DNA of 64,000 bases from Girardinichthys multiradiatus (GCF_021462225.1 NC_061817.1:2534095-2598094), one strand, 5' to 3'. Shown: positions 33,303 to 46,200, counted from the first letter of the stretch. Program-made: numbers and translations. Notes: generated by a model not told the origin, from the sequence alone.

Positions 33303-34321
33303 GTTGGGCTTTTGCATTTCTGATAGCAACCTTTGTATCTCCATTTTTTCTGAAGGTATGTCAGTCAGAGTCCAAGCCAGTATTTGGGCTTTAGCCCATA
33401 AGGTCTTGTGTTTCTGGAATAATTCAGTTTATCTGGAAACAGGAGCATTCTAAGCCTTTTGGTATGTGGTTCGAGGATTTGCATCCTCTGGCTGTTTCAT
33501 ATTCACTACATACAGGGGTTGGACAATGACACTGAAACACCTGGTTTTAGACCACAATAATTTATTAGTATGGTGTAGGGCCTCCTTTTGCGGCCAATAC
33601 AGCATCAATTAGTCTTGGGAATGACATCTACAAGTCCTGCACAGTGGTCAGAGGAATTTTAAGCCATTCTTCTTGCAGGATAGTGGCCAGGTCACTACAC
33701 TTCACTTTCATGTTCATCTAACCAGTCTTTCACCAGTCTTGCTGTGTGTATTGGTGCATTGTCATCCTGATACACGGCACCGCCTTCAGGATACAATGTT
33801 TGAACCATTGGATGCACATGGTCCTCAAGAATGGTTCGGTAGTCCTTGGCAGTCCATCTAGCACAAGTATTGGGCCAAGGGAATGCCATGATATGGCAGC
33901 CCAAACCATCACTGATCCACCCCCATGCTTCACTCTGGGCATGCAACAGTCTGGGTGGTACGCTTCTTTGGGGCTTCTCCACACCGTAACTCTCCCGGAT
34001 GTGGGGAAAACAGTAAAGGTGGACTCATCAGAGAACAATACATGTTTCACATTGTCCACAGCCCAAGATTTGCGCTCCTTGCACCATTGAAACCGACGTT
34101 TGGCATTGGCATGAGTGACCAAAGGTTTGGCTATAGCAGCCCGGCTGTGTATATTGACCCTGTGGAGCTCCCGACGGACAGTTCTGGTGGAAACAGGAAA
34201 GTTGAGGTGCGCATTTAATTCTGCCGTGATTTGGGCAGCCGTGGTTTTATGTTTTTTGGATACAATCCAGGTTATCACCTGAACATCCCTTTCAGACAGC
34301 TTCCTCTTGCGTCCACAGTTA

Positions 34322-35880
34322 CAGGTCCTTCTCAAAAAATTTGCATATTGTGATAAAGTTCATTATTTTCCATAATGTCATGATGAAAATTTAACATTCA
34401 TATATTTTAGATTCATTGCACACTAACTGAAATATTTCAGGTCTTTTATTGTCTTAATACGGATGATTTTGGCATACAACTCATGAAAACCCAAAATTCC
34501 TATCTCACAAAATTAGCATATCATTAAAAGGGTCTCTAAACGAGCTATGAACCTAATCATCTGAATCCACGAGTTAACTCTAAACACCTGCAAAAGATTC
34601 CTGAGGCCTTTAAAACTCCCAGCCTGGTTCATCACTCCAAACCCCAATCATGGGTAAGACTGCCGACCTGACTGCTGTCCAGAAGGCCACTATTGACACC
34701 CTCAAGCAAGAGGGTAAGACACAGAAAGACATTTCTGAACAAATAGGCTGTTCCCAGAGTGCTGTATCAAGGCACCTCAGTGGGAAGTCTGTGGGAAGGA
34801 AAAAGTGTGGCAGAAAACGCTGCACAACGAGAAGAGGTGACCGGACCCTGAGGAAGATTGTGGAGAAGGGCCAATTCCAGACCTTGGGGGACCTGCGGAA
34901 CCAGTGGACTGAGTCTGGAGTAGAAACATCCAGAGCCACTGTGCACAGGCGTGTGCAGGAAATGGGCTACAGGTGCCGCATTCCCCGGACCTGGGCAACA
35001 GAGAAGCAGCACTGGACTGTTGCTCAGTGGTCCAAAGTACTTTTTTCGGATGAAAGCAAATTCTGCAAGTCATTCGGAAATCAAGGTGCCAGAGTCTGGA
35101 GGAAGACTGGGGAGAAGGAAATGCCAAAATGCCAGAAGTCCAGTGTCAAGTACCCACAGTCAGTGATGGTCTGGGGTGCCGTGTCAGCTGCTGGTGTTGG
35201 TCCACTGTGTTTTATCAAGGGCAGGGTCAATGCAGCTAGCTATCAGGAGATTTTGGAGCACTTCATGCTTCCATCTGCTGAAAAGCTTTATGGAGATAAA
35301 GATTTCATTTTTCAGCACAACCTGGCATCTGCTCACAGTGCCAAAACCACTGGTAAATGGTTTACTGACCATGGTATCACTGTGCTCAATTGGCCTGCCA
35401 ACTCTCCTGACCTGAACCCCATAGAGAATCTGTGGGATATTGTGAAGAGAACGTTGAGAGACTCAAGACCCAACACTCTGGATGAGCTAAAGGCCGCTAT
35501 CGAAGCATCCTGGGCCTCCATAAGACCTCAGCAGTGCCACAAGCTGATTGCCTCCATGCCACGCCGCATTGAAGCAGTCATTTCTGCCAAAGGATTCCCG
35601 ACCAAGTATTGAGTGCATAACTGTACATGATTATTTGAAGGTTGACGTTGTTTGTATTAAAAACACTTTTCTTTTATTGGTCGGATGAAATATGCTAATT
35701 TTGTGAGATAGGAATTTTGGGTTTTCATGCCAAAATCATCCGTATTAAGACAATAAAAGACCTGAAATATTTCAGTTAGTGTGCAATGAATCTAAAATAT
35801 ATGAATGTTAAATTTTCATCATTACATTATAGAAAATAATGAACTTCATCACAATATGCTAATTTCTTGAGAAGGACCTG
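34322..35880 (+). mobile_element. Tc1-like transposon (family A), complete, 1559 bp
   Basis: Ends caggtccttctcaaaaaatt and aaggacctg, flanked by TA duplicates at 34320-34321 and 35881-35882. Inverted terminal regions of over 200 bp share gatgattttggcat and ttatcacaatatg-type text in inverse. It carries one open transposase frame. Confidence 0.93.
34650..35612 (+). CDS. Tc1 transposase, open frame of 320 codons, predicted catalytically dead
   Basis: The ATG at 34650 is followed by the bipartite helix-turn-helix domain (DISEQIGCSQSAVSRHLSG), a GRKK-type basic linker and a DDE domain ending KGFPTKY. No stop or frameshift. Two defects are visible. A ~42-bp in-frame deletion between RIP and TWA removes about 14 residues present in the copy at 1-571. 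The second catalytic acid is missing: codon 224 (35319-35321) is AAC in FQHNLASAHS where the family has a QQD motif. Asp134 (LFSDESK) and Glu259 (NPIENLW) are present with the expected 34-residue spacing from position 224. It may still bind terminal repeats. Confidence 0.88.
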   Translation: MGKTADLTAVQKATIDTLKQEGKTQKDISEQIGCSQSAVSRHLSGKSVGRKKCGRKRCTTRRGDRTLRKIVEKGQFQTLGDLRNQWTESGVETSRATVHRRVQEMGYRCRIPRTWATEKQHWTVAQWSKVLFSDESKFCKSFGNQGARVWRKTGEKEMPKCQKSSVKYPQSVMVWGAVSAAGVGPLCFIKGRVNAASYQEILEHFMLPSAEKLYGDKDFIFQHNLASAHSAKTTGKWFTDHGITVLNWPANSPDLNPIENLWDIVKRTLRDSRPNTLDELKAAIEASWASIRPQQCHKLIASMPRRIEAVISAKGFPTKY

Positions 35881-36231
35881 TAATCCTGTTGGATGTGGTT
35901 CGTCCTTCTTGGTGGTATGCTGACATTACCCTGGATACCGTGGCTCTTGATACATCACAAAGACTTGCTGTCTTGGTCACAGATGCGCCAGTAAGACGTG
36001 CACCAACAATTTGTCCTCTTTTGAACTCTGGTATGTCACCCATAATGTTGTGTGCATTTCAATATTTTGAGCAAAACTGTGCTCTTACCCTGCTAATTGA
36101 ACCTTCACACTCTGCTCTTACTGGTGCAATGTGCAATCAATGAAGACTGGCTACTAGGCTGGTCCAATTTAGCCATGAAACCTCCCACACTAAAATGACA
36201 GGTGTTTCAGTTTCATTGTCCAACCCCTGTA

Positions 36232-37915
36232 GCTCAACCCTGTTGTGGAAAAATTATTTTTTTTACCAAGACAGAGACCGATGATTGTCACGCAGAATCA
36301 GCTTTATTATAATCTTGCAAGAGAGAAGATTTTTTTTACAGTGAATTTGTGCTCAGGAGTCCTGCCAAATCATTCTGCCTAGACAAAGCAAAGGTTCTCC
36401 TTATAACGTCAACAGCTTTCAAGGTGATTCTCATGGGACCCAGACTCATTGGGGGAGGGAGAAGGGTTGAAACCTTTTACAGTTCTCTCCTAGACATGTT
36501 GACAATGGGAACAGAACCTTCCACAGTGTGGCATACATGTTATCTTGTATAAGTGCTCTGAAGTAGGCTGAGGAGCCATCTCTCTAAGACTAAAAAGAAC
36601 CATCCGCCCCAACCCCTGACACAGATGAAGTCTGCAACAGAACAACACATGAAGGTGTTCAAATGCTTCTATTGGGTCTTGCAGAGTTTCAGTCATAAAC
36701 CAAGGAATTTAAGCATGGCACTAAAATTCTACTGAACATTCCATCCCTTCGATCATAAATGAAACTTGCATCATGTTATCGACACCCGATAAAAAAAATG
36801 GTTGATTTTATAGATGTTTGCTGTCATCTGTTCTGACTTATCAAACCTCTCTGACACAGTAAATCACTCATCAGCTTCCAATGTTTACACCCTGATTAAT
36901 TATTGGTGAATTTGCATTCATTGCAAGAGGTCATGTCGGAGTAAAAGGGCTTGGATCATGAAAAGCACAACGCATCGTCAACACTCATGGAAAATTCTGG
37001 TTGAAAGCTCTGATTATGTCTAAGCAAAGACTGTTTTACAATTTTGGATTTAGTTGGTTGGGCTTACAGACCCAATGACAAGGAACAGCCACATCTGAGT
37101 TCTCTGCTCACTTGTAAACCTTGTGTTCTCTTTGAGACCAATGCCTCCAGCAACTGCCTATCCTAAAGAAGCTCGGTGCACAGGTAAAGGAGTAGGCTCA
37201 AAATTCAATAATACGAAATAAATTAAAACGTGCTCCTATTGAATATCAGCATTTTCTTAAAAGGATTTAAGCCCGGTTCTCAGCAGGAGCAGACCAATAA
37301 ACAGAGGCGATACTGGCTGGTCCACCTCTGCCAGTGTCACGATTAAAGGAACGGGAGCCGGAAGGCAGCTGGAGCGCCGAGACAGTGGAGCCAGAGAGAT
37401 GTAGTTTCACTCCTGCAGAGCATGTTGGATGAGGATGTCATAAACAAGCAGGTTCTTAACTGCTGTTACTGGTCTTCTCTGGGGGATATGATTGTGAGTG
37501 GGTGCAAGATCTGTTTTCATCATACACCCTTTGCAAATTGATGGGCGCCCTTAACACACATGGAGGACGGTACCAGAGGTTCCACTTTAGCCATTTTGCT
37601 GCCACATCGGGCCTTGTAAAGGTTTCCCTTGCTATTCTATCTTACAAATATTGTAAGTGGACATCAAGACATCCTGAAATGCTCATGTTCCACTGCAGAT
37701 ACAGAACTGTATGTGGTGCTTTTTATGCTAGTTATAGTGGAGGATGATTTGCTTCTCCCATTAATGTTCATTTGTTCAGTTGGATAGTTGTACTTCCCAA
37801 CATCTGCTTTTCCAATAATCAGCCAAATGATTATCCTCATATTCCAACATCACATAAATTTGTTTAAAATTCCTATTGTACTTCAAAACAAAAATCCACA
37901 CATACAAGTACTTTT
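36232..37915. other. Intergenic between Tc1 nest and csnk1d 3' UTR
   Basis: No conserved coding frame or transposon ends recognised. A few AT-rich homopolymer tracts. Confidence 0.35.
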
Positions 37916-37918
37916 TAA

Positions 37919-37924
37919 TTTATT
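37919..37924 (-). terminator. Candidate poly(A) signal of csnk1d
   Basis: Minus-strand AATAAA (tttatt on plus) followed by an AT-rich region. It lies about 2.3 kb beyond the csnk1d stop codon, compatible with the long 3' UTR of this gene in vertebrates. Other AATAAA sites could also be used. Confidence 0.4.
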
Positions 37925-40191
37925 TACACAATTTTAAAATACACAAATACAGTGGCATTACAACTGAAGAGCAAAAATATTAAGATGGGAGTGAAAGAAA
38001 AACAAAATATTTCCCATGAATCTACAGTATAAGATACATTGTGGGACCCGAATCCAGTACACACCTACAAGCTTTATTGGACAGGTGGTGACAAAGTAAG
38101 AAAATCCCTGCCAGAGGCAGACGCAACAGAAAACGTAATCCAAGGAAACGTGTACTTGCAATTATCAGCCATCATCAGTGAGACATCCAAGTTATTATAT
38201 CACCTTAGTTGTTTTTCAAAGTCCACAAGTGAAATACATATTTAAAGGGGGGAAAAAGGTCCTTCGCAGGAACCCTAATAGAGTGAAGCATTCCCAGTCC
38301 CTTTAGAAACTCATCCCAAAGCCTACAGCAGCTCATTAGGACGTGATAAACAGGCGCATCCTATACACAACAGAAGGAACATGTACAAGGTACAACTACA
38401 ACCCATTCCCACATCAACTACAGAAAATGGCCAACAAATACTTCGCATCAGTCTATGACATCAAGGAATTCCTACTTAAAAATCAGCGAGTTTCAGAGCA
38501 GATCACCAGGAGGAGCCACAAAGCTTGGAGCTCCAGGAGGGGCCTCAGCCGTGACCCCCCTTCACCACGTAACAATCCACAGCTTCTAAAAACCTTGTTT
38601 GCTTCCATGATGCTGGGCCTTAAACAAAGCCTGTCCATTTTCTATCTAAACAGGAAAGTGAGCCAATGGACACTATAGTTATTGTGCTCTATAGAGCTGA
38701 ATTTCAAACAAGAAAGGACCACAGCATTGTAAAATCTTTAATGCCAGTTAGTCGTGAAAAATGTCTTTTCAAACTTGACTTCAAAGCATTTAAGGGGTTT
38801 TTTATGATCATCTACAGTCTTCTCATCAGCAAACTCAATTGTGTACATTAACCCATAGGTTAGTTAGTAGTACTGTCCCAGATTTCAAGTTATTTTTTAC
38901 AAGAATGCCCTTATAAAGTCAAACTATTTTGTTTTAAATGAGCAAATCGGCTTCTCCTCCAAATCCTAAGAACAGGAAAAAAAATAATCGATTCATTAGC
39001 TCTCACGCTGTTCCAGTCATTCACCAACACTTATTACATTATGAGATTAGCTACAGTAGAGTGAAAAGGGTGTCCTGAATTTACTTTCAAACTATTTCTG
39101 ATGGTGGAATTTATTTAGAAAATGGACAAGTTGTGCTTTGGAGAAATAAAAAATGTGTTTTGATTCAGCGTGGAAGCAGAGTGGCACAGGTCTAAGGATG
39201 AGGCTGAAGATGCTGTGGACCTAAAAGCTAACAAAAATGTTTCCATTTATATATAATTATATAAAAAGGAAATCAACGTGTTTATCCCCCACCTCTGAGA
39301 ATGGAAACCCCCTAGGACACAACCACACAAATACACACAGAAGCCACATCACTATGCACCGAGTTAAAAGAAAACGTCAGAAGATTGATGTGGACAGACT
39401 GAGCTCCTGACTCACTCTTCCATTCACAGCTTTTTCCACGACAGTCACAACCTGAAGACAAACTAAATGTGCTGCATGTTTATGATATTCCAACATCGTC
39501 CTGATTCCAGCACACCTGAGGACATGGACAGAACTCGAGAACAGGGTCTTTTCCCCCTTGTGTTATTCTACCTCAACTTGTCATCCACCTGAAAAGAACA
39601 AAATAACGAGGTGTTGACTGCGGGGTTTGTAGTAAAGTATTTTACAGAATACACAGAGTTTAGGCACTGTGCTATGATGGAACAATTCTCCATCTGACTT
39701 ATCAAAGTAAGTCCAACAAATGAACATTTAACAGACTCTGCATTCTCCATTTCATGCTGATCAGCTGGTGAAGGAGAAGCTTTTATGCTAAAAAGATTAA
39801 AAACGAGTAAAATCAAAAGTCAGGAGAAAAAAAGATGCCAGAGAAAAGTGAATCAATGGCTTCATTAACAGCAGGGAGAACGAGTTTTCACATCTTCCAT
39901 GAGGAAAAGGGGTTGCTGTTGCTTCCACTTTGCAAAGATTGTTGTTAAGGCAACCAAACAGGTCTCCACCTGCCCATCGCTCTCTCACACACACGTACAC
40001 AATCTGCTGGCTGTGCATCTCTTCTTTCATTGAGTGAACAGATGCACAGGCAGACTCTGGTGCATTGGTGAGCAGTTCTCTGCGTCATTTGAGAGTCCTG
40101 GTAATCTGTGTGAATGTGTGTGTGTGAGTGTGTATGTGCTGCAGGTGATGCATGTTGAGGCGTCCTCAGTGGATGTGCAGATAGAAAGTTT
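37925..40191 (-). other. csnk1d: Probable csnk1d 3' untranslated region
   Basis: Sequence downstream of the csnk1d stop. It has no transposon signature, unlike most non-coding DNA in this window, which is consistent with an expressed UTR. It also contains a candidate alternative last exon at 39568-39588. Confidence 0.4.
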
Positions 40192-40242
40192 TCACCGAGG
40201 AGCTGCAGACTGGAGGCCGCTTGGTGTAACCCGGGACAGAGC
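40192..40242 (-). CDS. csnk1d: csnk1d last coding exon (17 codons with stop)
   Basis: Acceptor tgttttccag; encodes [16 protein letters not shown] and TGA at 40192-40194. It aligns with the human delta-1 tail IPGRVASSGLQSVVHR. Far too short to be found by frame length. Confidence 0.9.
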   Translation of the reverse strand, partial: ALSRVTPSGLQSAAPR

Positions 40243-43200
40243 CTGGAAAACATGGAAATGAAGGACAAAGTTTCAGAAGATCATAAACAACTGGAGCCTG
40301 AAAAGAACCAGCAACAGGTTTATTAAAAGGCGAACGCTTCCATTTACCTTTCACTTTGCTACTGATGCACCTGAATGTCCCTGTTGTGGGTCAATTAAGG
40401 ATATTATATAAAGGACTTTTATATATTGTATTAGAACTGCACATGATATGTCTGAAGTCTTGGGTCGGGTTCTGTAAAGTAGTTACGAGGAACAAGCACA
40501 GGGAACCTCTGGAGTAAGACTGAGGGGTCTGACAGGGGTCCCAGAGGAGCAGACCTCAGACACACTAAAGCTTTATAACAGAGCAAGCAACATTATCTGA
40601 TTTTAAACCTCTACACCAGCATGTTCAGGACCGAGCCCACTGTACAAAAATGCAGTCTGAATTTCAGAATTGGACAAATAAACCCTGAAATAGGCCTGTA
40701 CGATATACTATAACGAATCTGGGGTGGACCCTTTATGTTGATGTTCACATAGAGCAGCAGAAGAGTGTTCTGCTCATTGTTCTCCGTCTGCTTGACTGAC
40801 ATTTCGGACCTGCTCAACCAAGGCTCAGGTCTCCCACACACCGACAGCTGACTAATAGAGACCTGACTGAAGCCCAGTGTAACAGATCATCAAGAACTAC
40901 AACGTGCAAAGCAAAGAACCTAGTTTATCAAGCAGGAGAACAACTTCATCAGAACTTCTCCCAAATAATGGAAACTGAAGCAATTATCAACAAAAGCAGA
41001 GAGGAATGCAGCAAAACTAAGCCTGATGTTTCTTTATCCTTTATCAGCAAAGACACAGTGACTTCTTCTAGCTTCACATGTCAAGTCAGATATTATTTTA
41101 GAAATACAGGAGAAAGCTATGGCTGCTCTATATGAGGAGTTGTTAGAACATTTCAGCAGCTTTAAAAAAATAAAAAGATTCAAGATATCACAGTGTGCGA
41201 GTTCACCTCGTGCACAGTATTTCAAGGCAACAATAATGAAACGTCTAATGTGTAAAGATGTTTCTGAATGTGCAACTTTGCATACCTAAAAACACCAAAC
41301 ATAAATACAATTAACAGCAAAGGGCCTACTAAAGCTGGCTACGGGACAACGTATCCCCTTGCCAGTCCATTCCATACCCCCACTTGGTCCCAGTCTACTT
41401 CCTTTTTATACACCTAATGACACCATTACATTCCCATGTGCCTGAGCAGCTCTTTAGCAGAGATAATTAATCCAAAACATGCATACATCTCAATCTGATT
41501 CTTTAATTTTAGATTATTAAAAAAAATGTCTATTGATTGTGGTACTTTTCCCAGTTTGGTCCAGTTGACTTATGAAATACAAGTTCATGTATCCTGTATC
41601 AAACCAAAACAACACTCTATGCAACCTTCTGCTGGTTGTTTATCTGAGTCACATTTCCTGTCTGCAAACAATGAGTAGGTTTTATGAAAGAATACTCTGA
41701 ATCAGTAGTGACAGCAGGTATGAAAAGTCCCCAGGGGCAGGTTGGAGCTGAATTCAGTGCTTTGTATCATCTCTGTAAAGTTATCAGAACATGGAGGACA
41801 CCGGCAGTGAGTTCTGCTTTGTTCACTGCATTTTAACAGCTGTGGCAGGAGGACTGAAGTGGAGAAAGGAGAAAAAACCCCGTGCACTACAACAGCAGCT
41901 CCTAGTTGCCAGAATGTTACATCCTGTCAAGACTGAACCACTGTTGCTTCTTGGTTGTTCAACTTTCTGACTGGTAAAGCAGAAAAAAACCTTATGTAGG
42001 ACAAAAGACCCGAGGGGAAGTCTGTCCCTACAGCAAGTGTTGACACAATGTTGTTTTCTGCGTAGTCGCTTCCTCTTTGCTGCTCAAATGGACACATGAC
42101 TTGTCTCATATTGACTAACAGACATCTGTCCATTTACCCTTTAATTCAAATGATTTGGATATATTAGTTTTGTATATTATTCTAAGCCCTTGAGCTCTAG
42201 TACCTGGGAGGTGGACATGCGAGACGTGTCCTGACGTCCTGTCAGATCTGAGGAGGAGATGTTGACAGGTGCTCCACGATGAAGACGCATGCTCACCTTC
42301 CTCTCCTTCTCCATACCTACAGACAAACAAAAAAGGGACAAGTCTCAGCTATTTGGGGAGCTATGTTAATGCTGGCGCCTTCAGCCTTTAGAGGCTTTGA
42401 AACGATGAAGCAAACAGAATGCGATTCTTGTTGACCTGTGTGTGAAGCAGGGTTGAGTGGGGAGGGGGCTGCAGTGTCCTGAGCTGCCCTAGCTCTGCCC
42501 GAAGCAGAAGCCATGCCTCTGGCCCCAGGGTTTCTGCTATGTCTCAGTCTCTCCTCCCGCTCCCGACGCTCTCTCTCTGCATCCTCCACAGCCCTGTTGG
42601 CACCCTGACACACAACACACAGGCTGCCATTTACCTCCAGCCATGTTTAGCTGTTTTCACATCAAACAGAACTGACCATAACCGCAAAAATGAGCACGTA
42701 TTAAATCTGGTTTAAGTGACAAAATGCTGTAGTCGAATCAACAGATGTTTCATTTATAACTTCAGCTTTTCACCAAAACCCAAACCAGAACATTAAATCA
42801 CTAAACATGATATTAACAGATGTGATAGATTCACCAAATGATGAGAGTTAGATTAACTACCAAAACCTTGTTTTTAGTTGATTTTTAACTGTATTTCAAC
42901 TGTTTAGCAACACGACTTACAAATTTGAGCATGTTCCAATCAAACACATAGTCATAGGAGAAGCCCTGTCTGTGGAAGAGGTTCCTGAAGAGCTGACGGA
43001 GGTACGAGTAGTCGGGTTTATCATCAAATCGCAGAGAGCGGCAGAAGTTCAGGTATGTCGCAAACTCCGCTAAAGGGAAGAGGGGATAAAAAAAAGAAAA
43101 AAAAGAACAGGACAGGACAGATCAGTGAAAAGCATTCCTGTGGTTTGAACAATAAGAAAAACAACAGAAAGAGTTGATTTTATAGGAACATATCAGCAGC

Positions 43201-46200
43201 TTAGCTCACAGGGGTAGCCTTTGCAGAGGACCTCAATAGGGGTGGACATCTTCTTCTCACTGATGCGTTCGTACTTCTGCCTCTTGGTGGCAGCTTTAAG
43301 GCCTTGCCAGGGAAGAGAACCCAGGTTGAAGTACATGAGGACATATCCCAGTGACTCCAGATCATCCCGTCTGGATTGCTCTGTATGAAAGAGAGATGGA
43401 GCAGAGTGGGAGCAGTAAAGGTTAGTGAACTGCAGGAACATTAGTAGTTGTCACCACAGAGGTGCATGTCTTACCAATGCCAAGATGTGTGTTTATGGAG
43501 GCATAGCGGGCAGTGCCAGTCAAGTTCTTATTTTCACGATAGGGGATGTGCTGGTGTGTGCGAGCATCCCGGTATTTCTTGGCCAGTCCAAAGTCAATGA
43601 TATAGACCAGGTTGCCCTTTTTGCCCAGCCCCATCAGAAAGTTGTCTGGCTTCACGTCTCGGTGAATGAAATTCTTCGAGTGGATGTATTCAATCCGGCT
43701 GATCTAGAAAGACAAGTCAGACAAATGTTAACAACTAAACACGACAAGAATGAGAGAGCAGCAAGTTCCAATGAAACACTGATGTCACCTGAAAGTTTTC
43801 TATCTGAAACTTCGCACCCAACTCACTACATATCATTGATGTTTTCACATTTTAAAAAGGGAACAGTGAGGTCATAGTTCATTCCCGTCTGGCTCTCACC
43901 ATCTGATCAGCAAGCAGGAGGACTGTCTTCAGGCTGAACTTCCGAGAGCAGAAATTGAACAGGTCCTCCAGACTGGGCCCCAGCAACTCCATCACCATCA
44001 CATTGTAGTCCCCCTCAGCCCCGCACCACTTTATAGTTGGAATCCCCACTAAAAGAAAATATTACGTTTTGTAATTATCTGTCATTCTGATAGAAGAGGT
44101 TCATTTAATAGTAGCTGAAAAACAACAACAGTCTGACAAATGTTTGCACTTTAATTTTGGTTTTGGCAACAAAGCTCAAAACAAAGCTGTTTCTTTCTTT
44201 CTTTCTATTTTTTTTATTTTTATTTTTTTTAACAGTTGCATTTGTGGTTTGATCATTTTATTTCCTTAACATGCATAAAAAAATCCAATATGCTAGAACA
44301 TACCAGGTAAGCCAAACATTGTTTCATCCATTTTAGAAGAAAACTGGTTAGAGTGAAACATTAAACACATTTTTTTATTGTAAATCATGAAGTCATTTTC
44401 TACCGCGTCTTCAGTAGTGGGTCGCAGGGAAGCTGGTGCCCACCCCCAGCAGTCAATGGGACGGGAGGCAGGGTACAACCTGGACAGGACGCCGGTCTAT
44501 CGCAGGGCACAGCTTGCTTGGTCTTGATTTTTTAATTGTCTTGTCATTTATTTTATGGAAACTTACTATATGTGTTTATTTGATACATTAACAATTCTGG
44601 GCAACAGGAATGTATGAATTGCTTGGCTGTGATTGGTTGCAGCTAATCTGAAGATATTAACCAGATCATGGGGCGTTGCATGGTGTAGCGGTAGAGCAGG
44701 CAGCCCCCATATAGAGGCTATAGTCCTGGGCGCAGCCGTCCTGGGTTCAATTCCCCACCTTGACACCTTTGCTGCATGTCTGTCCCCCTTCTCTATGCCC
44801 ATTTCCTGTCCGGTAACGGTCAATAAAACTTTTAGTGCCAAAATAAAAACTGATTATTATAAGACGCTACTGTTTCCCACTAAATAACCTCAAACATTTT
44901 ACTTTTTAAAAGGTTTGGGGAAAAAATGACTTTCCATGTCAATGTTTTAGGAACACAGAGAAACTTTCATATCAACTTGAAACAAAAAAAAAAGTCTTCT
45001 TTTCTGTTATAGCTGAAAAAAATAAGCTAAGTCTGAGATCTTAATGAAGTATTCTTTATATTTGTTTTTCTTCTGGCAGGTGATGGGTGTGTAATTACAG
45101 GGGGGATTTCACTGTGTAATACCTCCGCCCTGCATCATCTTGTAGATTTTGCTTTCGATGTGGAGCTGGGGGTGTTTGGTCTTCACACATTCCAGTTTGA
45201 TGGCCACCTCTTCTCCCACTGAGATATCAGTACCTGAACAGACACAGACAAAGTTTAGCTGAATGCAAACAGGCTGCTAAATGAGTCAATAAGAGTAAAA
45301 TATGTAACTTTATTGAATCATCTTAGAAACAATGAAAGCATGTCTAAGTTCCGGCCAAACATGGCAGGACACAAACGTGTCTGTGATGATCTTGGAATTC
45401 TGAGATCTTCTTTGTTGTTAATCATTTGTTTTGAGCAGAGGCTGAAATCCATGAACAGCTGGTTAACGTGAAGCAGCACCGTTTGTGTATGTCGTAAATT
45501 ATTAGTGGCAGCCGAACCGTCAAAAATAGAAACCAGTCCAACATTTTCCATACCACTCCTTACTGCAAGTACAGTCCAGTTTTTGATTTTCATCTCCCTT
45601 GTTCACACATCAAGGGATTCTGGGAAATGGCTCCAAAACTGATACATTTAAAGTGTTGAGGTAGCTCCCTTCCTAAACATGCTAATGGAGTCCAGTTAGC
45701 TCCCCCCACAGAGAGAGAAACCAGACACCAGCTTACGTAATCCCATTACTCCCGCTCACATGTGTGAACACAGTCTCATAGCAGAAACAGTTTAATTGTG
45801 TAGCTCTGATGGAACATCATTGATTTCTCTGTACGTCATCTGGCAACGGACACGCAGCAGGGTGGGGCCAACAGTTAGCAGCATAGATGCGTGCATGTGG
45901 ACTTTCGACATGCAAAATGGCAGAAAGAGGCAGCAAGGAGGGAAACTGTTCCACACAACATTTTATGTATTGGGACTTTTCTGAACAAACACTGGGAATA
46001 CCACAAACACAAAAGTTCAAATGTAATGTGTTCAGTGTTAATTTAAAGGGTGGGTGCACGTTTACATAACACTCATTGAGCTGCAGGTGTCGGTGAGGTA
46101 AGAAGGGATATTCTCTAACACAACCCGTCTGATAAACAAACAAATAAATAAATAAATAATCTATTCACCAGTAAAAAGAGCGGAAATATTTGAATAACCC

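Larger units (their letters stand above)
33695..36043 (-). pseudogene. Tc1 transposase pseudogene, split by a nested transposon
   Basis: The N-terminal piece starts at the ATG 36041-36043 (MGDIPEFKRGQIVGARLTGA, helix-turn-helix) and breaks at the nested insertion. Coding resumes at about 34319 downward (CGRKRKLSERDVQ, the LFSDESTF motif). An 8-bp deletion near 33867 changes frame (33982-33695), and a deletion of roughly 110 bp near 33700 removes the segment with the catalytic glutamate. The motif QDDNAPIH is still visible. Confidence 0.85.
33513..36229 (-). mobile_element. Tc1-like transposon (family B), interrupted by a second Tc1
   Basis: Ends caggggttggacaatgacac and gtttcattgtccaacccctg, flanked by TA at 33511-33512 and 36230-36231. 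It matches the copy at 970-2240 in opposite orientation. A family A Tc1 (34322-35880) sits inside its transposase gene. Confidence 0.9.

Noticed and set aside
43425..43877. 150-codon plus-strand frame
   Set aside because: It overlaps csnk1d exon 4 on the opposite strand and has no recognisable domains; a shadow.
44672..44760. tRNA gene, from A-box and B-box-like sequences
   Set aside because: It continues into a SINE body and tail, and an acceptor stem cannot be closed by eye; better explained as a tRNA-derived SINE.
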